Origin: Sphingomonas sp. | GTDB taxonomy: Bacteria > Pseudomonadota > Alphaproteobacteria > Sphingomonadales > Sphingomonadaceae | Assembly: GCF_023266535.1 (NCBI RefSeq) | Contig: NZ_JAHFPY010000020.1 | Span: forward strand, 1-34,183 | Length of the DNA: 34,183 bases | Direction of reading: 5' to 3' | In this document: piece after piece, positions 15,456 to 23,679 of the stretch | Position numbering within the stretch: position 1 is the stretch's first letter | Layout: each line of letters begins with the position of its first letter | Program-made: the position numbers and the translations under genes | The notes under the pieces: generated by a model | Told to the model about the DNA's origin: nothing | Seen by the model: the letters and a program-made list of their open reading frames with translations, nothing else | The model's database searches: none

Positions 15456-16142
15456 TCAATAGGAGCGGGTCGCGGTCTGCTTGCCTTCCGGCGGGACGGT
15501 GATCTTGACCGTTTCGCCCGAGGTGCCGGGGAAGCCGGTGAACATGGCGTCGACCAGGCTCGGCACCAGCTTGCCCAATTCGTCGGTCCGCGAGCGGGCC
15601 TTGGCCTTGCCTTCGAACAACGAGGCGTTGTCGACCTTGCGGCGGATATCGAGGTCGAGCTGGCTGACATAATAAGTGTAGCTGCTGATCGAGCTGCCAT
15701 AGCCGCCATAGCCGCCATACCAGAAGGGATCGTCCCAGCCCCACAAATAGCCGCCGCGGCCATAGCCCCAGCCGCCCCATCCGCCGCCGAAGCCGAGCCC
15801 GTAACGCCCGTAGCGGCCGTAGCTAAACGGATCCTGGACGATCTCGGTATGGCCGTCGTCGACGCCGTAGCCGAGCCGGACGACCATCGTCGCCTGGTCG
15901 ATCGAGGCGGCGCGGGCATAGCCCTGGGCCTGCATCCGCTGCGCGACCAGCTCGGCGTAGCGCGAGAATTCGAGCCCGCCCATGTCGGCGGCGTTGAGCG
16001 GCGCAACGACGAAACTCTGGCCCTGCGGGGCCGGCATCACCTGGAAGCGGGAGACCTTGGTCTGGAGGCCGGTGGTGCAGCCTGTCAGGCCAAGCGCCGA
16101 TACACCAAGCAAAACCGCGGCGGCCAATTTGTTGATACGCAT
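15456..16142 (-). CDS. DUF4136 family lipoprotein
   Basis: 228 residues from ATG 16142 (MRINKLAAAVLLGVSALGLTGC), with GGGTGAG upstream as ribosome binding site. The lipobox LTGC predicts lipidation at Cys22 and transport to an envelope membrane. The DUF4136-like body has FVVAPLNAADMGGLEFSRYAELVAQRMQAQGY, then QATMVVRLGYGVDDG, and a C-terminal region LGKLVPSLVDAMFTGFPG. In between is a remarkable Gly/Tyr/Trp-rich segment (about 106-150, many GYG and GWG units). The frame is open 15 codons further upstream, but only the later ATG gives a signal peptide at the very N-terminus. Function unknown; typical members are outer-membrane-associated stress or envelope lipoproteins. Confidence 0.85.
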   Translation of the reverse strand: MRINKLAAAVLLGVSALGLTGCTTGLQTKVSRFQVMPAPQGQSFVVAPLNAADMGGLEFSRYAELVAQRMQAQGYARAASIDQATMVVRLGYGVDDGHTEIVQDPFSYGRYGRYGLGFGGGWGGWGYGRGGYLWGWDDPFWYGGYGGYGSSISSYTYYVSQLDLDIRRKVDNASLFEGKAKARSRTDELGKLVPSLVDAMFTGFPGTSGETVKITVPPEGKQTATRSY

Positions 16143-16241
16143 CGTTCTCACCCCTGAGTCGAAAACCCCGTGGCAAGAACATAACATGAAACGTGCTGAA
16201 TAGACGATGAAGCGCCACGGTCGCCTTTGCGACTCAATGGC

Positions 16242-17249
16242 TTAGTCGCGCAAACCGACCGCCCGATAGGCCTCCGCCAGGGTCGGCGCGGCGAGTTCGG
16301 CGGCCCTTTGCGCGCCCGAAGCGAGGATCGCGTCGAGCGCGGCCTCGTCGCGGCGAAGCTCGATCAGCCGTTCGCGCAGCGGCCCGATTAGCGCGATCGC
16401 CGCATCGGCCAGGGCAGGCTTGAACGCGCCGAACCCCTGGCCGGCGAAGCGCTTTAGGACTTCAGCCTCGGTCGCGCCGGTCATCGCCGCCATGATGCCG
16501 ACCAGATTCTTCGCTTCGGGCCGTCCTTCGAGCAGCGCCGGATCGTCGGGCAGCGGATCGGGATCGGTCCTGGCCTTGCGGATCTTCTGGGCGATCAGAT
16601 CGTCGCTGTCGGTCAAATGGATGCGGCTCTGCTCCGACGGGTCGGACTTGGACATTTTCGCGGTGCCGTCGCGCAGCGACATGACCCGCGCCGCAGTGCC
16701 GCCGCCGATGAACGGTTCGGGCGGAATGAACAGCTCGACATCGAAATCATTGTTGAACTTGAGCGCGATGTCGCGGGCCAGCTCGATATGCTGCTTCTGG
16801 TCCTCGCCGACCGGGACATGGGTCGCCTGGTAGAGCAGCACGTCGGCCGCCTGCAGCACCGGATAGTCGAACAAGCCGACGCTCGAGCCTTCGCGGTTCT
16901 TGCCGGCCTTGTCCTTCCACTGGGTCATGCGGTTGAGCCAGCCCATTCGCGCCGTGCAATTGAGAATCCAGCACAGCTCGGCATGGGCCGGGACCGCGCT
17001 GTGGGCAAAGACGATCGACTTGTTCGGATCGATCCCGCTGGCGATCAGCGCCGCCGCCATTTCGCGCACGTTGGACCTCAGCGTCGCCGGTTCGATGTCA
17101 ACCGTCAGCGCATGCATGTCGGCGAGGAAGAACAGGCACTCTGCCTCGTCCTGCATCCTGACCCAGCGCAGGATGGCGCCGAGGAGATTGCCGAGGTGGA
17201 GATCACCGGTCGGCTGGATGCCGGAAACGACGCGCATGGCCTTGCTCAT
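16242..17249 (-). CDS. trpS: Tryptophanyl-tRNA synthetase
   Basis: Charges tRNA-Trp with tryptophan. The 335-residue class I synthetase has the ATP-binding HIGH equivalent HLGN (18-21) in [16 protein letters not shown]. The middle contains [27 protein letters not shown] and [21 protein letters not shown] (198-202) follows. Length and motifs are standard for TrpRS. Its ATG (17249) overlaps the murJ stop in an ATGA quartet, so translation is probably coupled to murJ. Confidence 0.98.
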   Translation of the reverse strand: MSKAMRVVSGIQPTGDLHLGNLLGAILRWVRMQDEAECLFFLADMHALTVDIEPATLRSNVREMAAALIASGIDPNKSIVFAHSAVPAHAELCWILNCTARMGWLNRMTQWKDKAGKNREGSSVGLFDYPVLQAADVLLYQATHVPVGEDQKQHIELARDIALKFNNDFDVELFIPPEPFIGGGTAARVMSLRDGTAKMSKSDPSEQSRIHLTDSDDLIAQKIRKARTDPDPLPDDPALLEGRPEAKNLVGIMAAMTGATEAEVLKRFAGQGFGAFKPALADAAIALIGPLRERLIELRRDEAALDAILASGAQRAAELAAPTLAEAYRAVGLRD

Positions 17250-18808
17250 ACCGAATCACTCCCGCGCTTGCCGCGCCTGCTGAGCAGCGCCTTGATGTCT
17301 TCCTTGTCCATGCCGCCCAGCACCCAGACGGCCGGGAAATAGACCGCCATCCCGCCGCTGACCAAGGCCAGCACGCCGACCAGCCGGTGACCGGCCGAAC
17401 CAGTGAACCATTCGGGAATGGCGAGCTTGATGGCGTAGAGCGCGGCGACCATCAGCGCGCCGGCCGCAAACTGCCGGGCGATGCGGCTGGCCAGCCAGCC
17501 TTCGATCCGGAAATGACCGCGGCGGTGCAGCACCACATAGAGCATCAGACAGTTGAGCCAGGAGCAGATGGCGATCGCCGAGGCGAGGCCGGCGATCCCG
17601 AACGGCGGGATCAGCGCGAAGTTCAGGACAACCGTGGCGACCAGGACGATGCAGGCGATCTTGACCGGCGTCGCGGTATCCTGGCGCGCATAGAAGCCGG
17701 GGGTCAGCACCTTGACCAGCACATAGGCGGGAAGGCCGAGCACGATGATCGACAAAGTGAGCGCGGTCAGGCCGGCATCTTCGGCGGTGAAGCGGCCACC
17801 CTGGAACAGGGCCGAGGCAAGCGGGCCGGCGCTGACCGCCAACGCCAGTGCGGCGGGCAGGCACAGCAGCATCGCCAGCTCGGCCGCCTGGCCCTGGACC
17901 TTGGCCGCCATGTGCGGCTCATTGGCGCCGACATGCTTGCTGACCTGGGGCAGGATGGCGGTGCCGAGTGCGGCGCCGATCACGCCCAGCGGCAGCTGAT
18001 TCAGTCGGTCGGCATAGTTGAAATAGCTGAGCGCGCCGGTGCCGATCCGGGCGAGGAAGAAAGTGTCGATGAAGGCGCTGATCTGATACACGCCGGCGCC
18101 GAGCGTGGCGGGGATCACCACCCGGCCGAACTGGCGGACGCCGGGCGTCAGGCGCGTGCGGCGCAGCTTGAGCGTGATCCCGGCGCGCCTCGCCGCCCAC
18201 CACAACAGGCCGAGCTGCAACACGCCGCCGATCGTCACCGCGATCGCCGGCGCGGTGGCGCTGACCTCACCGCCGTCGCGGACGAAGATCAGCGCGGCGA
18301 GCATCGTGATGTTGAGCAGCGCCGGGGCGAAGGCGGCGGCGGTGAATTTGGCGAGGCTGTTGAAGATGCCCGAGAAAAGGGAGACCAGGCTGATCAGGAT
18401 GAGGTAGGGGAAGGTGATCCGGGTCAGGAATGTCGCCAGGCCCAGTTTCTCGCCCGAATAGCCCGAGATTGCAGCCACGAAGAGCGGCATGATGATCTCG
18501 AACAGCAGGGTGAAGAGGACCAGCGCCGGGACAAACACCGCCAGCACTTCCTCGGAGAAATGCTTGGCTTCGGCCTCCCCATTTTCGCCTTGCAGCCGCT
18601 GCGCGTAGAGCGGCACGAACCCGGCCGAAAAGGCGCCCTCGCCGAACAGCCGGCGGAAAGTGTTGGGCAGCCGGAAGGCGACGAAGAAGGCGTCGGCCTG
18701 CCAGCTGGCGCCCATCACCCGGCTCATCAGCATTTCGCGGCCAAAGCCCGCGATCCGGCTGACCAGGGTCAGGCCGCCGATGGTGCCGGTCGCCTTGACG
18801 AGGTTCAT
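17246..18808 (-). CDS. murJ: Lipid II flippase MurJ (MviN)
   Basis: Moves lipid II across the inner membrane for peptidoglycan assembly. The 520-residue polytopic protein has about 14 hydrophobic helices. It opens with the family pattern [27 protein letters not shown], followed by [33 protein letters not shown] with the conserved Arg-rich portal residues. The [18 protein letters not shown] and [25 protein letters not shown] motifs lie later. It starts 18 nt after secB and overlaps trpS at its end; secB-murJ-trpS form one transcription unit. The partner murI is at the left end of the window. Confidence 0.97.
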   Translation of the reverse strand: MNLVKATGTIGGLTLVSRIAGFGREMLMSRVMGASWQADAFFVAFRLPNTFRRLFGEGAFSAGFVPLYAQRLQGENGEAEAKHFSEEVLAVFVPALVLFTLLFEIIMPLFVAAISGYSGEKLGLATFLTRITFPYLILISLVSLFSGIFNSLAKFTAAAFAPALLNITMLAALIFVRDGGEVSATAPAIAVTIGGVLQLGLLWWAARRAGITLKLRRTRLTPGVRQFGRVVIPATLGAGVYQISAFIDTFFLARIGTGALSYFNYADRLNQLPLGVIGAALGTAILPQVSKHVGANEPHMAAKVQGQAAELAMLLCLPAALALAVSAGPLASALFQGGRFTAEDAGLTALTLSIIVLGLPAYVLVKVLTPGFYARQDTATPVKIACIVLVATVVLNFALIPPFGIAGLASAIAICSWLNCLMLYVVLHRRGHFRIEGWLASRIARQFAAGALMVAALYAIKLAIPEWFTGSAGHRLVGVLALVSGGMAVYFPAVWVLGGMDKEDIKALLSRRGKRGSDSV

Positions 18809-18826
18809 GTGCCGTCCGGCAGGCGG

Positions 18827-19357
18827 TTAAGCGTTGCCGACCGGAGGCTCGCCCGCTCCGCCCGGCTGGCCGTCGATCTGCTGCTGCGCGTCGGACTGCG
18901 CCATATAGGCGCTGGCGAAGTCGATCGGGTCGAGCAGCACCGGCGGGAAACCGAGGTTCTGGATCGCTTCGGCGATGATCTGCCGCGCGAACGGGAACAG
19001 CAGGCGCGGCGCCTCGACCAGCAGGAACGGCGGCAGTGCCTCTTCCGGAATGTTGCGGAAGCCGAACAGGCCGGCGTAGCTCAGGTCGACGATGAAATGC
19101 GTTCCGCTGTCGGACTTGGCGTTGACCTCGATCTTGAGGATGATTTCGTGGACGTCGTCGCCGACCTTGCCGCCGTTGATCCCGAACTGCACGTCCAGCG
19201 CGGGCTGGGTCTGCCACTGGAAGACCTGCGGCGCCGAGGGGCTCTCGACCGAAAGATCCTTGATATATTGAGCGATCGTCTGTGCCTGCGGCTGCTCGCC
19301 GGCGCCCTGGCCATTGGCTTCGGGGGCATCAATGATCGGATCTTGTTCGTCGGCCAT
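18827..19357 (-). CDS. secB: Protein-export chaperone SecB
   Basis: Tetrameric cytosolic chaperone that holds preproteins unfolded and delivers them to SecA. The product is 176 residues from ATG 19357, preceded by AAGGA. It has IAQYIKDLSVESPSAPQVFQWQ, the SecB opening strand, then LDVQFGINGGK, EIILKIEVNAKSDSGTHFIVDLSYAGLFGF and EEALPPFLLVEAPRLLFPFARQIIAEAIQNLGFPPVLLDPIDFASAY. Both N- and C-terminal tails are acidic and low in complexity. The open frame extends upstream, but those codons are intergenic in character. Confidence 0.97.
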   Translation of the reverse strand: MADEQDPIIDAPEANGQGAGEQPQAQTIAQYIKDLSVESPSAPQVFQWQTQPALDVQFGINGGKVGDDVHEIILKIEVNAKSDSGTHFIVDLSYAGLFGFRNIPEEALPPFLLVEAPRLLFPFARQIIAEAIQNLGFPPVLLDPIDFASAYMAQSDAQQQIDGQPGGAGEPPVGNA

Positions 19358-19431
19358 GAAACTTCCTTGGAAAATCGTAACGGTTGGTAGGGTAGAACGG
19401 GTCCGGTTGGGCCCGTAAAGCACGGGGCGAG

Positions 19432-19460
19432 CGACTAGCAGCCGCGCCTTTGCGGTGCAA
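19432..19460 (-). promoter_or_regulatory. Possible secB-murJ-trpS promoter
   Basis: On the minus strand TTGCAC (-35, 19460-19455) is followed after 17 nt by TAGTCG (-10, 19437-19432). It lies about 75 nt upstream of the secB ATG. The match is moderate. Confidence 0.4.
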
Positions 19461-19487
19461 TGGCGAGGCCATGCGATGGAGCGCCCT

Positions 19488-19516
19488 TTGAATATGTGCG
19501 TTGTCGGGATTATGTT
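19488..19516 (+). promoter_or_regulatory. Candidate promoter for the Tim44-mltA-Smr genes
   Basis: TTGAAT (19488-19493), 17 nt, TATGTT (19511-19516), about 36 nt before the TTG start at 19552. It is divergent from secB. Confidence 0.55.
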
Positions 19517-19551
19517 GCGTGTTAATTGAGTAGCTCGAAACGGAATCATCA

Positions 19552-20208
19552 TTGACTGCAATCGTCATCCTCGCGCTCGTCGCATTGTTCATCGGCCTCC
19601 GGCTCTACAGCGTGCTGGGCGAGCGCACGGGGCATGAGCAGCCCATCCTGAAGCCGGCCGACAGCGAGGCCGACGCGCGGGTCGAGCCGCGCCCGGCGCC
19701 GCGCGCTGCAGGACCGGCGATGCCGAGCGAGCCCGACGAGCTGGCCTATCTGCCGACCGCCGGGCCCGGCGTCCGCGCGATGCTTGCATCTGACCCGACT
19801 TTCGACGTGGCCCGCTTCCTCGAAGGCAGCAAGGGCGCCTACCGCCTGATCCTCGAGGCGTTCTGGAAAGGCGATGTCGAGGCGATGCGGCCCTATGTCG
19901 ACGGGCATGTCCTCGAGACGTTCGCCTCGGCGGTGGAACAGCGGACCAAGGACGGGCTGGTGCTCGACAACCGGCTGGTGGCAATCGACCAGGCGCTGGT
20001 GGCCGCCGCCGAGATCGAGCGCAGCGTCGCCTTGGTCACCGTGCGGTTCGAGGCGGATATCGCCGCCATCACTCGCAATGCGGCCGGCGAAGTCGTGGCC
20101 GGCTCGCTGTCGGACGCGATCCAGACCCGCGATCGCTGGACGTTCCGCCGCGACATCAGCTCGCGCGATCCCAACTGGCTATTGGTCGAAACCGACGAGG
20201 AAGAGTGA
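19552..20208 (+). CDS. Tim44-domain membrane-anchored protein
   Basis: 218 residues. The N-terminal helix MTAIVILALVALFIGLRLYSVLG is a single membrane anchor. A Pro/Ala/Glu-rich linker follows (about 26-65). A C-terminal Tim44-like domain (about 75-215) contains FDVARFLEGSKGAYRLILEAFWKGDVEAMRPYV, then LVAIDQALVAAAEIERSVALVTVRFEADIAA and DRWTFRRDISSRDPNWLLVETD. Tim44-like domains in alphaproteobacteria resemble the mitochondrial import factor and are tied to membrane biogenesis; the exact role here is unproven. The TTG start at 19552 is the only start that places the anchor at the N-terminus. The stop overlaps the mltA GTG (GTGA). Confidence 0.88.
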   Translation: MTAIVILALVALFIGLRLYSVLGERTGHEQPILKPADSEADARVEPRPAPRAAGPAMPSEPDELAYLPTAGPGVRAMLASDPTFDVARFLEGSKGAYRLILEAFWKGDVEAMRPYVDGHVLETFASAVEQRTKDGLVLDNRLVAIDQALVAAAEIERSVALVTVRFEADIAAITRNAAGEVVAGSLSDAIQTRDRWTFRRDISSRDPNWLLVETDEEE

Positions 20209-21389
20209 GCGCGCTCTTTCGTGCGCTCGCGCTCGCTGCAACGCTGACCCTTGCCGCCTGCGCCACGCGGGCACCGCCGCCGGCACCGCAGCCGCCGGCA
20301 CCGGTTCCCACTCCAACACCAACGCCACCACCGCCCCCGGTTGCGCCGCCTCCTGCAAACGCGATCGAAGCTGGTGTGGCTTTGGCGGCACCGGCGAATC
20401 TTAACCCGTCTGAAGCCGAGCGAGCGCTTGCCGCTTTCCGCCTGAGCTGTCCGGTACTGACCCGCCGCCAGGACCAGAGCGGTTTGACCAGTGCAGCCGA
20501 CTGGTTGCCGCTGTGCGAGGAGGCCGCCAGTCTGCCGCAGGCCAACGCCGCCGCCTTTTTTCGCGACCGGTTCGAATGGGTGAGGGTAGGGGCAGGGGAG
20601 GCCTTCGCTACCGGCTATTATGAGCCGGAAATCCTCGGCTCGCGGACGGCGGCAAACGGCTACGAAGTGCCGATCTACGCCAAGCCGGACGATCTCGCGC
20701 GCTGCTATGGGCCGGATGGTACTGGCAGGGGCCGGGTCGATCATGAAGGCCTTTGCATCCTCTATTACACGCGCGCCGAGATCGAGGATGGGGCGCTCGC
20801 CAACCGCGCGCTGGAGCTGGGCTGGGCGGCCGACCCGATCGAGCTGTTTTTCCTGCAAATCCAAGGTTCCGGAAGGGTCAAGTTGCCCGACGGACAGATC
20901 ATGCGGATCGGCTATGCCGACCAGAATGGCCGCGAATATGTCGCCATCGGCCGGCTGCTGCGCGATCGCGGAATCCTGCCCCCGGGCGGGGCCAATTTAG
21001 ATGCAATCGTCGCCTGGATGCGGGCCCAGCCGGACGGCGGCAAATCGCTGATGCGCGAGAATCCGAGCTATGTCTTTTTCAAGGAACTGACCGGGCCGGG
21101 GCCGCTTGGCGCGCTCAATGTCGCGGTGGCACCGCACGCCTCGGTCGCGGCGGACCCGAGATTCGTGCCGCTTGGCGCGCCGGTGTTCCTGGTGCTCGAC
21201 CGGTCTGAGGCTTCGGGCCTGTGGGTGGCGCAAGATACCGGCGGGGCGATCAAGGGCGCCAACCGGTTCGACACTTTCTGGGGGGCGGGCGACGATGCCC
21301 GGCGCATCGCCGGCGGCATGTCGGCCAAGGGGCAGGCGCTGATCCTGCTACCCAAGGGGACGGTGGCGCGTGCGCAGCCTGTCCGCTGA
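20205..21389 (+). CDS. mltA: Membrane-bound lytic murein transglycosylase A
   Basis: Outer-membrane lipoprotein that cleaves peptidoglycan glycan strands to 1,6-anhydro products. The 394-residue product has a lipobox LAAC (Cys19) after a short signal peptide. A proline-rich linker (about 22-52) comes next. The MltA domain follows, with FFRDRFEWVRVG, FATGYYEPEILGSR and FFLQIQGSGRVKLPDGQIMRIGYADQNGREY. The C-terminal 3D domain has LWVAQDTGGAIKGANRFDTFWGAGDDA, where the conserved aspartates include the catalytic Asp. The GTG start overlaps the Tim44 gene and the end overlaps the Smr gene by 20 nt. Confidence 0.96.
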   Translation: MSALFRALALAATLTLAACATRAPPPAPQPPAPVPTPTPTPPPPPVAPPPANAIEAGVALAAPANLNPSEAERALAAFRLSCPVLTRRQDQSGLTSAADWLPLCEEAASLPQANAAAFFRDRFEWVRVGAGEAFATGYYEPEILGSRTAANGYEVPIYAKPDDLARCYGPDGTGRGRVDHEGLCILYYTRAEIEDGALANRALELGWAADPIELFFLQIQGSGRVKLPDGQIMRIGYADQNGREYVAIGRLLRDRGILPPGGANLDAIVAWMRAQPDGGKSLMRENPSYVFFKELTGPGPLGALNVAVAPHASVAADPRFVPLGAPVFLVLDRSEASGLWVAQDTGGAIKGANRFDTFWGAGDDARRIAGGMSAKGQALILLPKGTVARAQPVR

Positions 21390-21900
21390 AGAAGCGGCGC
21401 TTTGGGCGCGGGTTACCGCGACCATCCGTCCATTGTCGCGTGAACCGATCGAGCAGCCAGCCGACCAACCGCCGGCTATTTCGGCAGCACCCAAACCAAA
21501 GGGACGCGTGCCCGACCCTCGGCCCACCAAGCCGATTCCCGCACCCCCCAAGAACCTTCATCAGTCAACGCTTGACGGCAGCTGGGACCGCCGCCTCAGC
21601 TCGGGGCAAATCCAACCCGACCGGACGCTCGACCTCCATGGTCACAACCTCGATCGTGCCTGGCAGGCGATCGACCATGGCCTGGAACGGGCCATTGCCA
21701 CAGGAGATCGGGTATTGCTGTTAATTACCGGGCACCAGCGCCAGGGCGAGCCGCCGTTGGCAAGGGGCCGGATCCGGGCCGCCGTCCATGACTGGCTGGC
21801 GGCATCGCGTCACGCCTCGCAAATCGCCGCCGTGAGGGGTGCTCACCGTCGTCATGGCGGGGGCGGAAGCCTCTACATTATTTTGCGGAAGCCCCGGTGA
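21370..21900 (+). CDS. Smr/MutS2 C-terminal domain protein
   Basis: 176 residues from GTG at 21370, inside the mltA 3' end. The N-terminal third is basic and proline-rich (PKPKGRVPDPRPTKPIPAPPK). The C-terminal Smr domain carries RTLDLHGHNLDRAWQAI with the LDLHG motif, VLLLITGHQR (equivalent of the TGxG strand), RIRAAVHDWLA and a final GGGGSLYIILRKPR. Smr domains act as nucleases on RNA or branched DNA in several bacteria; the small stand-alone form resembles E. coli SmrA/SmrB in architecture. Its place after Tim44 and mltA is a recurring alphaproteobacterial arrangement from memory. No specific substrate can be named. Confidence 0.9.
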   Translation: MRSLSAEEAALWARVTATIRPLSREPIEQPADQPPAISAAPKPKGRVPDPRPTKPIPAPPKNLHQSTLDGSWDRRLSSGQIQPDRTLDLHGHNLDRAWQAIDHGLERAIATGDRVLLLITGHQRQGEPPLARGRIRAAVHDWLAASRHASQIAAVRGAHRRHGGGGSLYIILRKPR

Positions 21901-22035
21901 ATTCCACCCTTTTTTAACCTCAACTGTTTAGCCCTGTTTTCTTAAGATTCCCGCTGCGCGCACGCGGGGTGGCAAGGGGCAGGCAAGATTTCCACGGTTA
22001 AGGACGGGACTGCACAAAAAATCAGCAACGCCCTG

Positions 22036-23679
22036 TTGTCGGGCGCGGCGGGCATTGCCTCGTTCCTGTTTTCGATGGTTGCCTTCCTCTACATCACAAG
22101 GTTCAACGAACAGGTGCTGGCCTCGATCGGGGCCGGCATGTTCTGCCTGCTGATTAGCTACATCGCCTCCGAACGCCCCAACAGCGAGAGCGCCCGCGCC
22201 CTGAATGCGCTGGGCGATCGCCTGCTCGCCGTCGAGCAGGGCGACCTCACCAGCCCCACGCCGAAGAGCGTTCGCGAGTGCATGCCGAAGCTGGCAACCG
22301 CGGTCGACAGCCTGTTCGCCGAAGTCCGCGCGTCGATCGAAAACGCCCATGCGCTGGGCATGTACGATCCGGTCACTTCCTTGCCCAATCGCCTGCATTT
22401 CCGCGCCGAAGCGGACAAGATGCTCGCCGCCCGCCCGGCAGCGACCAGGGCGGCGATGCTGTTCGTCGACCTCGACCGGTTCAAGAACGTCAACGACAGC
22501 CTCGGTCATGCCCGCGGCGACCAATTGCTGATCATGGTCGCCAACCGGCTGCGCGTGGTGGTCACCGCCGAGCTTGGCGAAGGGACCGGCCAGCGGCCGC
22601 TGCTCGCTCGCCTCGCCGGCGACGAATTCACGATTTTCTTCCCGGAGATTGAGGAAGCGGCCGACGCCGAACGCGTTGCCCGCCGGATTGCCCTGGCCAT
22701 TTCCGAACCGTTCGAGCTTCACGGTCACAGCGTCGATATCGGTGCTTCGGTGGGTGTCGCCATCGGCCCCGATCATGGCACCGGCATCGAATCGCTGATG
22801 CGCGCCGCCGACATCGCCATGTACCGGGCCAAGAATAGTGGCGGCGGCCGTTATTGCCTGTTCAGCGACGAACTGGCCGCCGAGCATCAGCTCAAGGTCG
22901 ATACCGAGGCCGCGCTCAGTGAAGCCGTCCAGCGCGGCGAGTTCGTCCTCGCCCTCCAGCCGCAGCTAAGCTTCGCCACCGGCGAGGTCAGCGGTGCCGA
23001 GGCGCTGCTGCGCTGGAACCATCCGCGCGAGGGGATGCGCTCGCCCGGCACCTTCATTCCGATTGCCGAGCAGACCGGGATCATCGCCGACATCGGCGAC
23101 TGGGTGATCGCCGAAGTCGCTTCGATGCTGGCCGAATGGCATGCCCAGGGCATCAAGCGGCGGTTGGCGTTCAACGTCAGCCCGCGCCAGCTCGACCGCG
23201 CCGATTTCTTCCAGCGCATGCGGGCCAGCTTCAGCGATGCCGGCGTGCCGCTGTCGCTGGTCGAGCTGGAATTCACCGAGAGCGCGGCGATGGAATGTTC
23301 GGAGACGGTGCTGACCGAGATTGCCGCGCTACGCCGCGACGGCGCGTCGATCGCGATCGATGACTTCGGCACCGGCTATTCCAACATCGCCCGATTGCGC
23401 TCGATGCCACTCGACCGGGTCAAGCTCGATCCGTCGCTCATCGTTGACATCGAAAGCAGCGAGAAGGCCCGCGTTGTCGTCCAGGCGGTAATCCAGCTGG
23501 TCAAAGGCGTCGGCGCCGAAGTGGTCGCCGAAGCGGTCGAGAATGTCGCCCAGGCCGATATATTGCGGGCGATGGGCTGCGAGACGGTCCAGGGATTTGT
23601 CTTCGCCCAGCCGATGTTCGAGGAAGAATATCTAAGCTGGACCCGCAACGCCGACCGCGGCTCGCGCAGCGTCGCCTAA
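22036..23679 (+). CDS. Membrane GGDEF-EAL bifunctional cyclic-di-GMP protein
   Basis: At least 547 residues. Two N-terminal helices (about 6-20 and 27-44) are followed by a HAMP-like linker. The GGDEF domain covers about 110-275, with FVDLDRFKNVNDSLGH and the active-site loop ARLAGDEFTIFF (194-198 AGDEF instead of GGDEF). No RxxD inhibitory site precedes it. The EAL domain covers about 290-535 and looks complete: EALLRW (322-324), FNVSPRQL, ELEFTES, IDDFGTGYSN, VKLDPSL, VAEAVEN and VQGFVFAQP. It is therefore likely a phosphodiesterase, with uncertain cyclase activity. The start is uncertain: TTG 22036 lacks a good ribosome binding site, and the frame stays open to a TAA at 21943 with only CTG, ATC or ATT (21988) as alternatives. 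Confidence 0.9.
   Translation: MSGAAGIASFLFSMVAFLYITRFNEQVLASIGAGMFCLLISYIASERPNSESARALNALGDRLLAVEQGDLTSPTPKSVRECMPKLATAVDSLFAEVRASIENAHALGMYDPVTSLPNRLHFRAEADKMLAARPAATRAAMLFVDLDRFKNVNDSLGHARGDQLLIMVANRLRVVVTAELGEGTGQRPLLARLAGDEFTIFFPEIEEAADAERVARRIALAISEPFELHGHSVDIGASVGVAIGPDHGTGIESLMRAADIAMYRAKNSGGGRYCLFSDELAAEHQLKVDTEAALSEAVQRGEFVLALQPQLSFATGEVSGAEALLRWNHPREGMRSPGTFIPIAEQTGIIADIGDWVIAEVASMLAEWHAQGIKRRLAFNVSPRQLDRADFFQRMRASFSDAGVPLSLVELEFTESAAMECSETVLTEIAALRRDGASIAIDDFGTGYSNIARLRSMPLDRVKLDPSLIVDIESSEKARVVVQAVIQLVKGVGAEVVAEAVENVAQADILRAMGCETVQGFVFAQPMFEEEYLSWTRNADRGSRSVA

Noticed and set aside
17387..19390. 667-codon plus ORF antisense to murJ and secB
   Set aside because: An antisense shadow in high-GC DNA; it has extreme Gln/Arg/Asp/Gly bias and no family signature.
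21901..21987. CtrA-type binding site (TTAA-N7-TTAA) before the GGDEF-EAL gene
   Set aside because: TTAA words occur at about 21914 and 21943, but the spacing does not fit.
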